This document shows, in pieces, positions 1 through 11,297 of a stretch of 64,000 nucleotides of DNA. The stretch covers positions 112,075,682 to 112,139,681 of the forward strand of contig NC_053491.1 in the NCBI RefSeq assembly GCF_905171775.1. Direction: 5' to 3'. How positions within the stretch are numbered: the stretch's first letter is position 1; each line of letters begins with the position of its first letter. Position numbers and translations under genes: made by a program. Origin of the DNA: Rana temporaria (Eukaryota; Chordata; Amphibia; Anura; Ranidae). The notes under the pieces were generated by a model. It had not been told where the DNA came from. It saw only the letters and a list, made by a program, of their open reading frames with translations, and did no database searches.

Positions 1-90
1 ACGATGGTGTGTAGGCAACGTTGTTTTAATGATGAAGGTGGAAAAACTTTGTTTTTTTTCATGCCGAAAAATGATCGTGTGTACGCGGCA
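1..90. mobile_element. Harbinger-like MITE, right end only
   Basis: The end reads GTGTGTACGCGGCA followed by TAA. It matches the right terminus of the complete element at 14635-15072, and both contain the phrase AACGATGGTGTGTAGGCAAC. The left half lies outside the window. The TAA after the end fits the 3-bp TWA targets of PIF/Harbinger elements, but the other copy of the duplication cannot be seen. Confidence 0.6.
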
Positions 91-93
91 TAA

Positions 94-840
94 GAGTTTG
101 GGTCGTAGAACAAATTTGCAACAAACTCTCGGAAGCCGAAAGGTTTCACAGACTTTGTGAGAGAGAGACTTATTGGATTTACTCTTTGGATACTCTCAAA
201 CCCGGAGGCATCAACGAAGAATTAGAAATAACCACAATACTGTAAGTCAACAAATTAATCTTTAATGTCACATACTTTTTCCCTCGTATTTTAGATGACA
301 AGCTAACCTTTGTATCATCTCCTCTTTTTTTATAATTTTAGTATATCTTGTATTATATCAGATATACATCCTCTTTGTATAATATGAATATTACTTTTTA
401 CTTTATTAATCTAAAATAATTACTCTTCCCCAACCCCCCCCCCTCTCTTTTTTCCCTTTCCCAAGTTAATCTTCCTTAATATTATCATCTAAATAATTCC
501 CTTATATTACAACTTTTTTTAATTATTATACATGAAGAGGAGCCAATTACTTTTCAAAAAAATCCACCTATTCTTGTGTCCATAGTTTATAGCCCAGTAA
601 AAAGCATTTTTGTAACTTTTTATTATCCTACCCTTCCCCCTTATTTTACATTTTATATCTATTCTCCAGTATTATAAATAGCTTTTACGGGTCCATCTTA
701 GTGTATTATCTATAGCATTTCCGGTTAACATATTACATTTTCTATTTGTTGTTTTTCCTATTTAAAATATGTGCCATTATTAGTGTAAATCTCTCTTATA
801 TTGTGGAGTGCATTTACATTTACTACCATTAGGTGGCAAC
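94..840. other. AT-rich stretch, no gene seen
   Basis: Very AT-rich with T and C homopolymer runs, for example near 430-460. There is no convincing open frame, splice-bounded exon or inverted repeat. It is probably old decayed intergenic DNA. Confidence 0.5.
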
Positions 841-852
841 ACCACACAGACA

Positions 853-860
853 TATATAAA
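853..860 (+). promoter_or_regulatory. TATA box of a repeat-borne promoter (candidate)
   Basis: TATATAAA lies about 28-35 bases before a hammerhead-like fold (888-960). The spacing is that of a Pol II TATA box whose start site would fall just upstream of the fold. Only the motif and the spacing are visible; promoter activity is inferred. Confidence 0.35.
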
Positions 861-887
861 CAGGCTGTATACAGCCATTACACCCAG

Positions 888-950
888 CTTGAAAAAGGTG
901 CGTGCTGTGATTCCTACCAATTCACGGCGTATGCACCGAAACGCGTTGCA
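888..950 (+). ncRNA. Degenerate hammerhead-like fold
   Basis: A helix GGTGC/GCACC (about 898-902 with 933-937) is followed directly by GAAACGCGT (938-946). This is the arrangement of the 3' half of a minimal hammerhead: helix II, GAAA, then a self-complementary helix III. The expected CUGANGA core before the helix is degraded to CTTGAAAA, so catalysis is unlikely. It resembles the much better fold on the minus strand at 26836-26879. Confidence 0.35.
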
Positions 951-959
951 TCTTGGTCC

Positions 960-1369
960 TCGGGTGTGATGTCATTCTCCCTCACGCCGTTGCGTCCCAG
1001 CATAGACCCATCGTTTGCGCTCCAGCCCTCGGTCTGGTAGCCGCAGAGCTTACCTGGAAATCCCCCCTCGGTAAACAACGCACTGGCTCCTTCACAAGCA
1101 GCACCAGCGCAGCGAACAGGTCCTACAGCGACAAGGGACCACACATCTCGGCTGAGGATAGACTGTCATCTGGACCCCCTCTACATGCCTGTACACAGTT
1201 ATCTCAATGTGAGTGCTTTGATGCTATTTTTACATTAAAGTTTACAGTCTTTCTAAGTGGCGCCTGTTTTTTGTTTCTGTTTCTGTTCCAAGCAGGGAGA
1301 AGAGGGCCTGAGCCAGAGGTAGTGGAAGTGAGTTCCACCAAGTTCCAGCTGAAAAAAGCCCTGGATATG
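960..1369. other. Unassigned, probably part of the element starting near 850
   Basis: GC-richer than its surroundings, with short open frames on both strands that match no family I recognise. A pyrimidine tract ending in CAG near 1290 looks like a splice acceptor but has no coding support. It probably belongs to the repeat that carries the TATA box and ribozyme-like fold. Confidence 0.3.
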
Positions 1370-1373
1370 ATGC

Positions 1374-2359
1374 TGTAGCGCCCCCTTGCTTTCAGCATGG
1401 GCACTACGCTTTAATTTAGTGGGGAACGGGAGAGTTACCTTGCTCCCATTTAATGTTTGTCTAAATTTGATGATCTCTGTCATTCTGGAAGTTCCACTGG
1501 GTCAGACTGTGGTCAGGGAGTGCAGTGCCACCCCTGGCCGGCAGCTGGCGCTAGAGGGGTTCTGGCAGAACAGATCTTCTCCCAGCAGCCAATTAGAGGA
1601 TGTTTTCCCTTGCGGGGCATGCTGGGGGAGGGTATATCTGTGAGAGCGGTCATGTGTCAAACTTTACGCCATCCATGGACCCCGCCGGCGTGGCCCACCT
1701 GGCCAGAGCTGAACTCTGCAGCGAACCTCTTCCTGAGGAGAGAAGGGACCCCAGTGCTCCACTGGGTTCCGAGGCCTATTGAAAGGATCCTAGTTTGGGA
1801 TCGGGTGTCCGGACCACTGACCGGTATGCTTGCTGTCATCCGGGGACCATTTGCAAAAGAGGTTTACTGGGAGGATTCTCTGTCCTTATTTACTTAAGTC
1901 CTCTATTGAAATTGGCCTGTGGCGGGGGCCCTAGAGACAGGTCTGTGTGAGAGACCTGTTCCTCCCAGTACTATTCAGAGTGGCGCTCCGGCTGCCAGGC
2001 CTATTATAGGCCTATTATAGGGCCTATTATAGGGGTCTGTCCGGGGGCACTTTACCCACTCCGAGCAGAGTGGCGACGTGTATACATTCGGTTTAATGCC
2101 GAGCAGAGTATTGCTCAGTTCTATATCCAGGCCTGATACTGCATGGTTCTATTTCTTCCTTCATCAACCTTGACCTTCCTAATGTATGTTGATGTTGGCC
2201 GTGTTTGGCCTGGACAATAAAGTATTGAAAACTTTTTATTGGATGTCTGGACCTCCACTCACTGTTGCTGTTCTCACAATTACACCCTTAGACACTGCCA
2301 GGGTAACTAAGTAGGCCGGTCCCAAATCATTTAGCGGCTCCACCGGGGGTAGCGCTACA
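1374..2359 (+). mobile_element. Solo LTR of a retrotransposon
   Basis: The 986-bp unit starts TGTAGCGC and ends GCGCTACA. It is flanked by a perfect 4-bp duplication ATGC (1370-1373 and 2360-2363). A polyadenylation signal AATAAA lies at 2216-2221, about 140 bases from the end, and a TATA-like TATATC lies near 1630, so the unit reads as U3-R-U5 on the plus strand. No second LTR, primer-binding site or coding interior is present, which is expected after LTR-LTR recombination. A short tandem TATTATAGG(G)CC repeat lies at about 1999-2034. A related end in opposite orientation occurs at 63785. Assignment to Gypsy or a retrovirus-like class is not possible without the interior. Confidence 0.7.
2216..2221 (+). 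promoter_or_regulatory. Poly(A) signal of the solo LTR
   Basis: AATAAA within GGACAATAAAGTATTG, placed in the last sixth of the LTR as expected for the R/U5 region. Confidence 0.55.
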
Positions 2360-2363
2360 ATGC

Positions 2364-3408
2364 TATAGACAATTTTTATATTTGTATAATAAACTTTATG
2401 GTTTTAAGTATTTTCTTGTACTGTTTACTATATGCCCAGTTAAAATCTACTGCTACTAAAATTATTTTGTTTCATATGTATCTTAGGATGTAAGCTTATA
2501 GGACAGAAACCCAGTTTCCCTTGTAGATGTATCAGATCTAAAGGTAACCTTATATCACCTTTTTCATGTTAGTTGTTGGCATGTTTCTTTTATAGAAGAC
2601 ATAAAGGGTAATACTACAAATCTGGAAAATATCCACGTGAACATTTTCTAGATGGTAGGCAAAATCTTCTATATCTGTCTTCTGGAAGCTTTAACTGGAA
2701 GAAAACAATTACTTTTCACTATATATGGTATATTTTACCTGCAGTATGTATTTTATATGAAGTGCACAGAACTGTGTTCCTATAAATATCTGTGGTCATA
2801 AAGGGTGGCACAAGATCACAGGTCTGGGGGTCACCTAACCAAAATCCAGTCCTGGGTGTGTACACCACTTTTTATATAGCAACTATTCTCACCCTTTTTC
2901 ATGGATGTTATGATACAATATGTGCTTGAACATGTCCGTATGCAAGGGGAGGAAGGGGGGTAGGGAGTCTCCTTGTCTACAGATGAATGGTGACTTTAAT
3001 CTTCACTAATCGCTATTAAATGAGAGGGTCAGGCCCACCTGCTGGCTTCCACCTTCTGCTCATTGTACAACTCTGTTTAATCCAGAGTTAGGTTTAAATA
3101 GCCAAGGAACAAAGCTAAGTAATGTGTACCACAAGCGTGCCTGGGAGGGAGCCATGATCTGAGTGTGACACCCTGATACAGATGCATGTTTAATGGCTTC
3201 ATCACAAAACCTGCCTAAACGAGGGCAGTGCTCCAAACATGACATGTGACTGTCTGTCTTGTGATGTTCACCAAATACAGCACAGTCATCATTTGATTGT
3301 CTTGTCTTTTCATCGTACTAGCATGTTACATCTAATATGTTCAGGTGAACGAATTAAGTCAGGAGTGACGTGAAAAGCACATTCGTCGACAGCAACCAGG
3401 TTTCATTT
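2364..3408. other. No feature recognised
   Basis: Ordinary AT-rich sequence between the solo LTR and a Tc1 insertion. The short minus-strand frame at 3060-3245 shows no domain. No repeats with visible ends. Confidence 0.5.
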
Positions 3409-3410
3409 TA

Positions 3411-4564
3411 CAGTGCATTCGGAAAGTATTCACAGCGCTTTACTTTTTCCACATTTTGTTATGTTACAGCCTTATTCAAAAATTGATTAAATTCATAATT
3501 GTTCTCACAATTCTACAAACAATACCTCTTAATGACAATGTGGAAGAAGTTTATTTGAAATCTTTGCAAATTTATGAAAAATAAAAAACAACAAAAATCC
3601 TATGTACACAGGCATTCACAGCCTTTGCCATGACGCTCAAAATTGAGCTCAGGTGCGTCCTGTTTCAACTAATCAACCTTGACATGTTTCTACAACTTGA
3701 TTGGAGTCTACCTGTGATAAATTCAGTTGATTGGACATGATTTGGAAAGGCACAAACCTGTCTATATAAGTTAACGGTGCATGTCAGAGCATAAACCCAG
3801 GCATGAAGTCCAAGGAGTTGTCAGTAGACCTCCGAGACAGGATTGTATGGAGGGACAAATCTGGGGAAGAGTACAGAAAAATGTCTGCAGCATTAAATTT
3901 CCCAATGAGCACAGTGGCCTCCATCAACCGTAAATGGAAGAAGTTTGGAACCACCAGGACTCTTCCTAGAGCGGACCACCTTGCCAAAACTGAGCGATTG
4001 GGGTAGAAGGGCCTTAGTCAGGGAGGTGACCAAGAACCTGATGATCACTCTGACAGAGCTCTAGCATTTCTCTGTGGGGTGAGGAGAACCTTCCAAAAGA
4101 ACAACCATCTCTGCAACACTCCACCAATCAGGCCTGTATGGTAGAGTGGCCAGATGGAAACCATTCCTCATTAAAAGGCATATGACAGCCCACCTGGCGT
4201 TTGCTAAAAGGCACCTGAAGGACTTTCAGATGATGAGAAACAAAATGTTCTGTTCTGATGAAACAAATATTAAACTTTTTGGCCTAAATGGCAAGTGTCA
4301 TGTCTGGAGGAAACCAGGCACCCCTCATCACCTGGCCAATACCATCCCTACAGTGCAGCATGGTGGAGGCAGCATCATGCTATGGGGATGTTTTTTTTTA
4401 TGGAAGGAACTGGGAGACTAGTCAGGATGGAGGGAAACATGAATGCAGCAATGTGAAGCGACATCCTTGATGAAAACCTTCTCCAGAGCGCTCTAGGGCG
4501 AAGGTTCATCTTCCAACAGGACAATGATCCTAAGCACACAGCCAGGATAACAAAGGAGTGGTTA
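3411..4564 (+). mobile_element. Tc1/mariner element A, 3'-truncated
   Basis: The left inverted repeat begins CAGTGCATTCGGAAAGTATT directly after a TA (3409-3410), the usual Tc1 target. Family-typical sequence then runs through the transposase until it stops abruptly near 4564, in the middle of the catalytic domain. The last third and the right inverted repeat are missing and are replaced by unrelated sequence. Confidence 0.85.
3803..4564 (+). pseudogene. Tc1 transposase remnant (element A)
   Basis: Cut-and-paste transposase of the DDE type that would bind the inverted repeats and act in the nucleus. The intact start (from 3803) reads MKSKELSVDLRDRIV and leads into a helix-turn-helix region with WKKFGTT. 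The frame stops near 4006 after GRP-box-like residues and is picked up again in shifted frames. The second part (4146-4421) carries SDETN with the first catalytic Asp, and then HGGGSIMLWGCF. A third frame near 4505-4562 shows QQDNDPKHTA, which contains the second Asp. The segment with the third acidic residue is deleted, so the copy cannot be active. Several stops and frameshifts indicate an old copy. Confidence 0.85.
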
Positions 4565-4853
4565 TGGGTATTGAACTATGTGTTGTCCCTAGAAATGTAA
4601 CATTTCTGCAAATCTTGATACCAGAGGGAAAAAAAATATTTTTCCTCATTTTTTTTTCAGGAATATTTTGAAATTTGGAGGGGGGGGGGATTGTGGAGAA
4701 ATGTTACAAATTCAAAGTCATTTTGTGAAGCTGGGAACGTGAAATGCAGTGAATACAAGTATTATGCTTGAAATAAGAGTACAGCTTATTCATAAAATAA
4801 ACTAAGCTTGCTTTTTACCTTTTTTTTTTACAAATGGAAAAACAAGGACTGTG
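4565..4853. other. Low-complexity join between two elements
   Basis: A- and G-rich stretch with a G run at 4680-4690. No gene or defined repeat seen. Confidence 0.4.
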
Positions 4854-5557
4854 GTGTCCGTTTATGAAGCAGTGAATAGCGGTGATCCCAAGGATCACCA
4901 CTGATCACAGCCCATAAACAGTTTATGAAACAGAGATAATGGGGGGGAGAAGATGTTTGAACTTGTTCTCCCACCGATTATCTCCACACACAGAGAATCC
5001 TCATAGACTGACACAGTAACGGACAGTTTATGAAGCTGCGATCTCAGCACTTCACTGGCGATCTGAGTCAGAATTCACACAGAATTCACACTCCCGGATT
5101 CACCATCTCAGAGGTGGTGAATCGGGGAGTGAAGAGGGAATCCGAGGGATCTATGGAGGAAGGAGGAAGATTTTTAAGTTCCTTCTACCTCGTTCAGACC
5201 CCCCAACACTGTAACTATGTCCCCCTGTAATATTTATGTGTATACATATATATACATACATATATATATATATATAATGTGTACATGTGTATATATATAT
5301 ATATATATAATGTGTGTGTATATACATGTATATATAATGTGTGTGTGTGTGTGAATTTCTGGTACTGTAAACTCTCACGAGATTCCAGTATCAGGGGCCG
5401 TTCTCCAGTGTTTGAAGCGTTGGTAGATCACTTCACTCCTCCAAGGGTGAAGCGATCTACTCCGCTTCATAAACTGGCACACAGAAGAGAAAAATCTCAT
5501 CCGTGAATGCCGGAGAACGAAACAGTGAATAGATTTCACTGCTTCATAAAAGGACAC
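4854..5557. mobile_element. Non-autonomous DNA element with terminal inverted repeats
   Basis: The left end GTGTCCGTTTATGAAGCAGT matches the reverse complement of the right end (…CACTGCTTCATAAAAGGACAC). Further inward, blocks such as CACTGGCGATCTGA and the sequence around 5395-5480 are palindromic. No transposase is present. A TA/TG microsatellite has expanded inside it. Target duplication is unclear, so the superfamily is not assigned. Confidence 0.65.
5233..5353. repeat. TA/TG compound microsatellite
   Basis: Runs of TA interspersed with TGTGTATACATG and ending in a TG run. Short open frames rich in Tyr and Ile across it are artefacts. Confidence 0.9.
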
Positions 5558-5689
5558 CTGTATGTTAAGAAAATGTCACCTAATCAAGAGATGAGGTAAT
5601 CGCCCCCTCCCCTTTCCCTCAACATAACATAAAAGCTTCCTTCCAATATGCATTTTCAGTTATTGACAATGCTGATCCAGAAGCATAAA

Positions 5690-6099
5690 TATATTGCTCT
5701 TGGAAGAGCTTGTTCAATGTTCTCCTGATTTTCACGTGTCATTTTATCTATAACTAAAGGGTTTGGGTATTTTTGGGAGGCCGTGATTTGCAACACTTCC
5801 TTACTTGAAGATGCTGCTGGTGAAAAAACACTTTGTGATGATCCAGAAGTAGCAGAAAGAGCGTTTTTGGAATGAGAAAAAAGCTACTCACACTTTCATT
5901 ATGGTCATCATCATTTCATTCCATAATGTATTTTTTAATGTCTTTAGGGCACCTCTAGCAGGCAGTGATGGGTTTTGTCATCCTTGTAGCATTTTTAAAA
6001 TAATATTTCTTCTCACAATATTTGCAAATTGCCTTTTTTGATCTCAGCAGAAATTGCAGTGTGGAAATGTTTCCAATCTGAAGATGTTGGTCTCACCAT
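5690..6099 (-). pseudogene. Decayed hAT transposase N-terminus with BED-type zinc finger
   Basis: Read on the minus strand from an ATG at 6099-6097, the conceptual protein begins MVRPTSSDWKHF. It then contains CKYCEKKYYF and NATRMTK followed by ITAC. This is the Cys-x2-Cys then His/Cys pattern of a BED finger, which binds DNA at the N-terminus of hAT transposases. The expected His is changed to Pro (TKPITAC), a stop follows immediately, and an early frame slip is needed before CKYC. Further downstream, weak similarity continues to about 5690. No dimerisation or catalytic domain is seen. The call rests on motif recognition only; a cellular BED-finger gene is possible but unlikely given the decay. 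Confidence 0.55.
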
Positions 6100-6109
6100 T
6101 TTACTGAGA

Positions 6110-7180
6110 AGAGGAAAAGAAAAAACAATGTACTGACCAGACTATAGGGGAACAATCACAGGGGCGTGGCAAGGCCACAGCGTCTTTGCAAACGTAAGGG
6201 ATGTGTCAAGGCGATGCGTGCCTGATGTGTCCATGTCCCCGCAAACATCCTGATCGGACATCATATGACATTATCGGGATAACAACTGGCCGATCGGAAG
6301 CTCTCCCTGTCAGAGGGAGGGTCTGTGATGATAATCAAGGACATTGGCAGCTGATGGGCACTGCGCTAATAATCAGTGGCCATCACCTGCCGGCCTGTGC
6401 CCCACAAAGAATGCTTGTCAGTGCCCAAAAAGTGGCAATCAGTGCCCCTTCAGTAATGCCTGTTTCATTATCGTGGAAGCAGGAAACACTACTGAGAACA
6501 AACATATGACCGTATCAGAAGAATTCTAACTGATTTTATGTTTGAAAAATAGCAACAACCTTTATTTGCATGGCAAAACAATCTACTGGTAATATATAGA
6601 CTTGAGCTATAACACCAGAAAATCTGTTGTCTCTCTTCAATATCTGCTGCATTGTGTATTGACTTCAAATTTTACAGCCTAAATTAACAATAGAATTAAC
6701 TTTAATAAGAGAGGTAACACTTGCTATATGCAACAGTATTGCACAGAAACAATAATGTCCTCCTTTTGCTACCAGGGTACTGCATATACGTCTGCAATGC
6801 AAATTCCCCACCTTGTGTGGATTGTTACTTGCCATGTCACCTGCCTCCAGATATGGATGATCGCCTGCCACTATTTGCAGATTTTCACTTGCCATGCCAA
6901 CCAGTGCCACCAAACTCGTATTGTCGCTTTTGTGACAGGCTGGCAGCACTGGCCCATTTAGAATGAGGGCAGGAGAACGGTGATGCGAGGTGGGCAGTGA
7001 GAGATGATGTCATCTCGCTGCTCCCCACTGCACCTCCGACATTGAAGAGGCCCGTGCTGTGAGGGTGGAAGAGGGGTGATGCAGTGATGATATCATCTCT
7101 GCTCGTCCGCCCACTCACTTCTCTCATCCGCCTGTCTGGCTCTCTCATGCAGCCCACCCGCCGTACCCACAAGCCGCCTG
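6110..7180. other. Unassigned repeat-like DNA
   Basis: Contains a weak internal repeat at about 6825-6905 (CTTGCCATG…CACTTGCCATGCC) and GC-rich blocks near 6960-7110 with GATGATGTCATCTC palindromes. The open frames at 6201-6529 and 6665-6966 are short, overlap on both strands and show no domain. It is probably an old element whose ends I cannot place. Confidence 0.35.
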
Positions 7181-7229
7181 CAGAGAGGCCACGGCTCGCT
7201 GGTTAGGCAGGGATCCTTGCGGCAAGAGA

Positions 7230-8095
7230 TTTGAGGCTATGGGCCCCAGATTCTGGACTATAGCCTCAATAGCCACTGGTGCCCAGCAATCCCTGCCACA
7301 GCAGCCCCTACGCGGCGCTGATAAGGCCATAGGATCCCGTGAATAAGACTCCCAAGCCTGCTAAACAGCCAGGGAAAGAGCTGTCCTGGGACATGTTGTA
7401 TTTTGCATGGAAGCTCTCTCAATATGCTTGCCCCTCTGCTCTTGAGGAGCACGAGTCCTCCCTGAGCCTGCAATGCTAGCTGACTTTATCACGGACGATA
7501 CCCCTGCAGGCTGTGTATAAATGTACAGCATCAGTGGATGATCTGAAGGAGCATTTTAATAGGCTGCGTGAGGAGGTCCCCCTCCTATGCCAGGATTTAT
7601 AAAAAGTCCATGAACGCACTACAGCAGTGCGGATGATATCAAAATTAATCTCCACAATAACAATGTCTGTATAGTGGGGCTGCCGGAAAAGGTGGAAGGC
7701 CGCGATCCAACCGCCATCAGCCTTTATGGAGTGATGGCTGCTGGAGCTCTTTGGTAAGGAGTCGTTTACCCCTCTCTTTGCAGAGGAGCAGGCCCTTAAT
7801 ACGCCTCCAAGGCCATTACCTCATGGAAATCAACCTAGATCTCTGCTGGCACGTCTACTGAATTATAAAGACTGCAAAATTACCCTACGCCTTGCCAGAG
7901 AAACAGCTAATATTCAAAATAACAGTGTGAAAGTTTCCTTCTATCCTGACTTCTTGGCAGAGGTCCAACGTAAATGGGGTAAAATTTAATGATGTGAAAA
8001 AACGGCTGCGGGTTACTGCTCGAGGCCAAACCCACTTGCTTGAGCCTGCACCTGAAGCTGCATCTTGGCTTGATCATAATGAACCAAGTCTCCGC
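7230..8095 (+). pseudogene. LINE ORF1 remnant (RNA-binding chaperone type)
   Basis: Conceptual translation in shifting frames gives segments typical of L1 ORF1 proteins. These include DDLKEHFNRLREEV (coiled-coil region), then NVCIVGLPEKVEGRDP, then RLLNYKDCKITLRLARE, KVSFYPDFLAEVQRK and KKRLRV near the C-terminus. In intact elements this protein trimerises through its coiled coil and coats LINE RNA. At least three frame changes and several stops occur here. The end near 8090 (SWLDHNEP) fits the usual C-terminus. Confidence 0.6.
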
Positions 8096-8275
8096 TACCG
8101 ACGTGCTGCTGGGAGGAAGGTTGAAGCACCTTTTGTTCGGCTGTGGACGGCAAGTCGTTGCCAGTATGTAACATCTATCCTTTCATCTCCCTGAGGGCCA
8201 TTTATATGGTACGTCTGTGAGTGAGCAATTATAGTGTTCTTTACCACCAGCAGCGTTGGTACTAAATGACTGTTA

Positions 8276-8655
8276 TGCCGCGTACACACGATTGGTCCAT
8301 CCGATGAGAACGGACCGATGGACCGTTTTCATCGGTTAACCAATGAAGCTGACTGATGGTCCGTCGCGCCTACACACCATCGGTTAAAAAAAACGATCGT
8401 GTCAGAACATGGTGACGTAAAACACAACGAAGTGCTGAAAAAAACAGTTCAAAAAAGTTCAATGCTTCCAAGCTGCCAACTAACGATCGTTTTTTTCACA
8501 TCGGTTAGGAATCCATCGGTTAAATTTAAATCAAGTTGGCTTTTTTTTAACCAATGGTTATATAGCCGATGGCGCCCACACACGATCGGTTTGGACCGAT
8601 GAAAACGGTCCATCAGACCATTCTCATCGGATGGACCGATCGTGTGTACGCAGCA
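8276..8655. mobile_element. Harbinger-like MITE
   Basis: Starts TGCCGCGTACACACGAT and ends with the matching inverted sequence, flanked by TTA on both sides (8273-8275 and 8656-8658). The internal motif CATCGG/CCGATG is repeated in both orientations. No coding capacity. It interrupts the spacer between the LINE cistrons, so it is younger than the LINE. The 3-bp TTA target is the main reason for the Harbinger assignment. Confidence 0.7.
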
Positions 8656-9109
8656 TTAGTTTATACGTTCTTGGACTTTTGTTATTTAATTTTAATTTTT
8701 TTACCTCTTGTATATTATTCTGCCCCTGTTTTGGTGCACTTGGATGTGGCTTTGGGGGTGTAGCCTTTGGAAATGTAAATGGGCAGCTTGTTCCTGTATC
8801 CTAGTGGTTGTTCCAACACTGTTACCCCCCATAATAATATTCACGGCCGAAGATATTATCGCACAGATGCGCGTCTTTTTTTTCATCTTTGTTGCACCCT
8901 ACCCTCAGGTGGTCTTTTTTATACAGCACATTTCAGCCACTCACCTGGATCCCTATTTACATGTCCCTTTTCCTACATGTTCTCTCTGGGTACACTGTGG
9001 CTCCTGTGCCTCCTTGTCTTCTAGATCATGATGATGTGACTGATGCATGCACTTTTCTAATCCTTCTGATTGAGATGGTCTGGATACCATGTCATGGTTG
9101 ACATCCCTC

Positions 9110-11297
9110 TGGTGTCATGCAGCGTCTGTGGAGTTCACAACCCCCTGAAATGCACTATGATCTCCTCCTGTTTTTCATAGATTCCAACCTGCAATTATAG
9201 GTATCCAGGAAACTCACATTACCCAAGAATCTGCTTCCTGCCTCCAATACTCCTGGCTTGGTAAGGCCTATAATTCCCTCCACACAACATATTCTCATGG
9301 GGTGAATGTCCTGGTGCACAGAGCGTTGGCTTTTTAGGGACTGGGCTCTAAAGTGGACTTATATGGGCATTTTGTCTTCATTTACTGCAAGTTATTTACT
9401 TTAACTTTGATTTTAGCCTTTGTGTACCTACCTCCCCCATTTTCGAGGGAAGTTCTACAGCTGTTATTGATGTATTTGAATGAAACAATCAGATTTCCCT
9501 TTATTGATCATGGGTGACTTCAAATGTTACTTAAATTCATGTCTGACAGGCATCCCCCTACTCCTTCACCATCTGGTGGGGGGACCACAGCCCTGAGCAG
9601 GTGCTATCGGTGGTGGGGTGGGTTGATGTGTGCCGTTTCAAGTTCCCTACTGACAAACAATTTTCCTGTTTCTCCAAATCTCATGGATCCCTCTCTAGAA
9701 TAGACCTTTGTGTTGGTGACTCCTAAGCAACATTTATTTACCGCAAGGAGTGTCTGACCATAATCCGTGACCTGGTTGCAGGCTCGATCTCCCATCATCT
9801 TTACCCAGAGCCTCCTGGAAATGTAATGCATTTTGGTTGCAGATATTTCCCTCCCAATAACATATAGAAAGCCGAATTAATGGCTTTTTCTATAATCGCA
9901 CCCTTTCTGAGAACGTATTACTTAAAAGTGAAATGTTTAAAGTCTACCTCGGGAGTATTTATGGCTGAAATCAATGCTGTTAAAAAAAATCCTCATTAGA
10001 TTTCATCCTCCAGGTAGAGAACCAAGTACGACAATTGGAGTTGTGTTGTTACTGATCCATCTGCATCCGCGAGAGAGGCGTGGACCTTGGCCCAAGACTC
10101 TCTGAACCACCTGAAATCCTTTGCCGTGAAGCGTAAATGCTTTTTCTCCAAAATGGCATTCTCTGAGGAGGGAGAGAAAACTGGCAGCCTGTTAGCCAAA
10201 ATTGCCAAATCTCACCAGTCCTCGTCGGTCATAGGGGCCATATGCTCATCAGATGGCCGTATAGTTAACAGCTTGGAGCAAGTCACTAGGGAACTAGCTA
10301 CCTTCTATGCTAGATTGTATTAATCACCGAGCCAGTATTCGACTGAAAACCCCAAAATCTAAATCTTCCTACACTTAACCATCAATATTGCACTATTCTT
10401 GCTGCCCTGCTTCTTTCCCCACCTGCAAGACTCCAGGGGATAATGGCATCCCAATGGAAGTTTACAATAGATGTGATGAGGCCCCTCCTCCCTCAATTGC
10501 TATCTTCAATGTTTCCTATGATGCCCAATGCTTCCCCCTTCCATGTCAAGACCCAATGTTTTCCTGCTTCTGCAGCTGGGCAAAGACCAGTTAGAACCCT
10601 GCTCATTCAGGCCAATTTCACTACTGCAGGCCAATGTCAAAATTTTAGCTAAGGTACTGGCCCTACACTTGAATAAGACCATTTTAACCATTATTTACTC
10701 AGATCAGACTAGCTTCATGTCACTCAAGTCAACAGCACTTAACCTTGGCGTCTGTTTCTAAATATGCAGACATCACGTGGCAACATGGGTCACAGAGCTT
10801 TACTGTTGCTCAATGCCAATAAATCCTTTGACAGTGTTGACTGGCGATATTTATGGGCAATGTTAACCAAATTTAGCTTTAGTAAAAGGTTTATTTCATG
10901 GGTTTGCTTGTTGTACCATGCCCCACAAGAAACTAGTAGAAATACAGAAGGATTTCAGATGCATTTGCCCTGGGTAGAAGATCCTATCTCCCTGCTACTC
11001 CTTGTCCTTGCTATTGAACCCCTTGCTGTCCTGATTCGCACTAACTCGAACATTACAGGCTTTTTACATGGCAACTTGCATGAGATAATTATGCTGCATG
11101 CAGATGATATGTTACTACCTGTATATCTGGTAGATACCACTACATCATTGGAGGCTGCCCTGGACACTGTCTCTACTTATGGCCAGTTGTCTGATCTTAT
11201 TAGACGAAAGTCGCGTTACTACTGTTGGGTGGCGATGCAGGACAGCCAGTGTCTACGGTCTGTCCTATCATTATTACATCTACATTCAGGTACCTTG
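9110..11297 (+). pseudogene. LINE ORF2 remnant (endonuclease plus reverse transcriptase)
   Basis: ORF2 would nick the target and reverse-transcribe the element RNA. Endonuclease motifs of the APE type are readable: GIQETHIT at about 9200-9223, MGDFK at about 9509-9523 (normally GDFN), SRIDLCVG at about 9693 and SDH near 9750. Reverse transcriptase follows, best preserved at 10764-11363. NANKSFDSVDW has Asn where the first catalytic Asp-containing motif normally reads DANKAFD. LHADDMLL has ADD at 11100-11108, with His for the usual Tyr. The protein breaks at about 11290 where Tc1 element B begins. The frame is closed many times upstream. Inactive. Confidence 0.75.

Larger units (their letters stand above)
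7180..11297 (+). mobile_element. L1/Tx1-type LINE, degenerate and 3'-truncated
   Basis: Two cistrons in LINE order: an ORF1-like segment (about 7230-8095), a spacer, then ORF2 with an endonuclease (about 9110-9830) followed by reverse transcriptase (about 10600-11200). The spacer carries a later MITE (8276-8655). The 3' part, from just after the RT fingers/palm, is cut off by Tc1 element B at 11298. Many stops and frameshifts are present. The remnant is old because younger elements are nested in it. Confidence 0.75.

Noticed and set aside
1290..1310. Splice acceptor-like pyrimidine tract ending in CAG
   Set aside because: No adjoining coding sequence, and it lies in repeat-like DNA; the motif alone is common.
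1457..1897. 146-codon plus-strand frame
   Set aside because: Lies wholly inside the solo LTR, shows no domain and competes with other frames on both strands.
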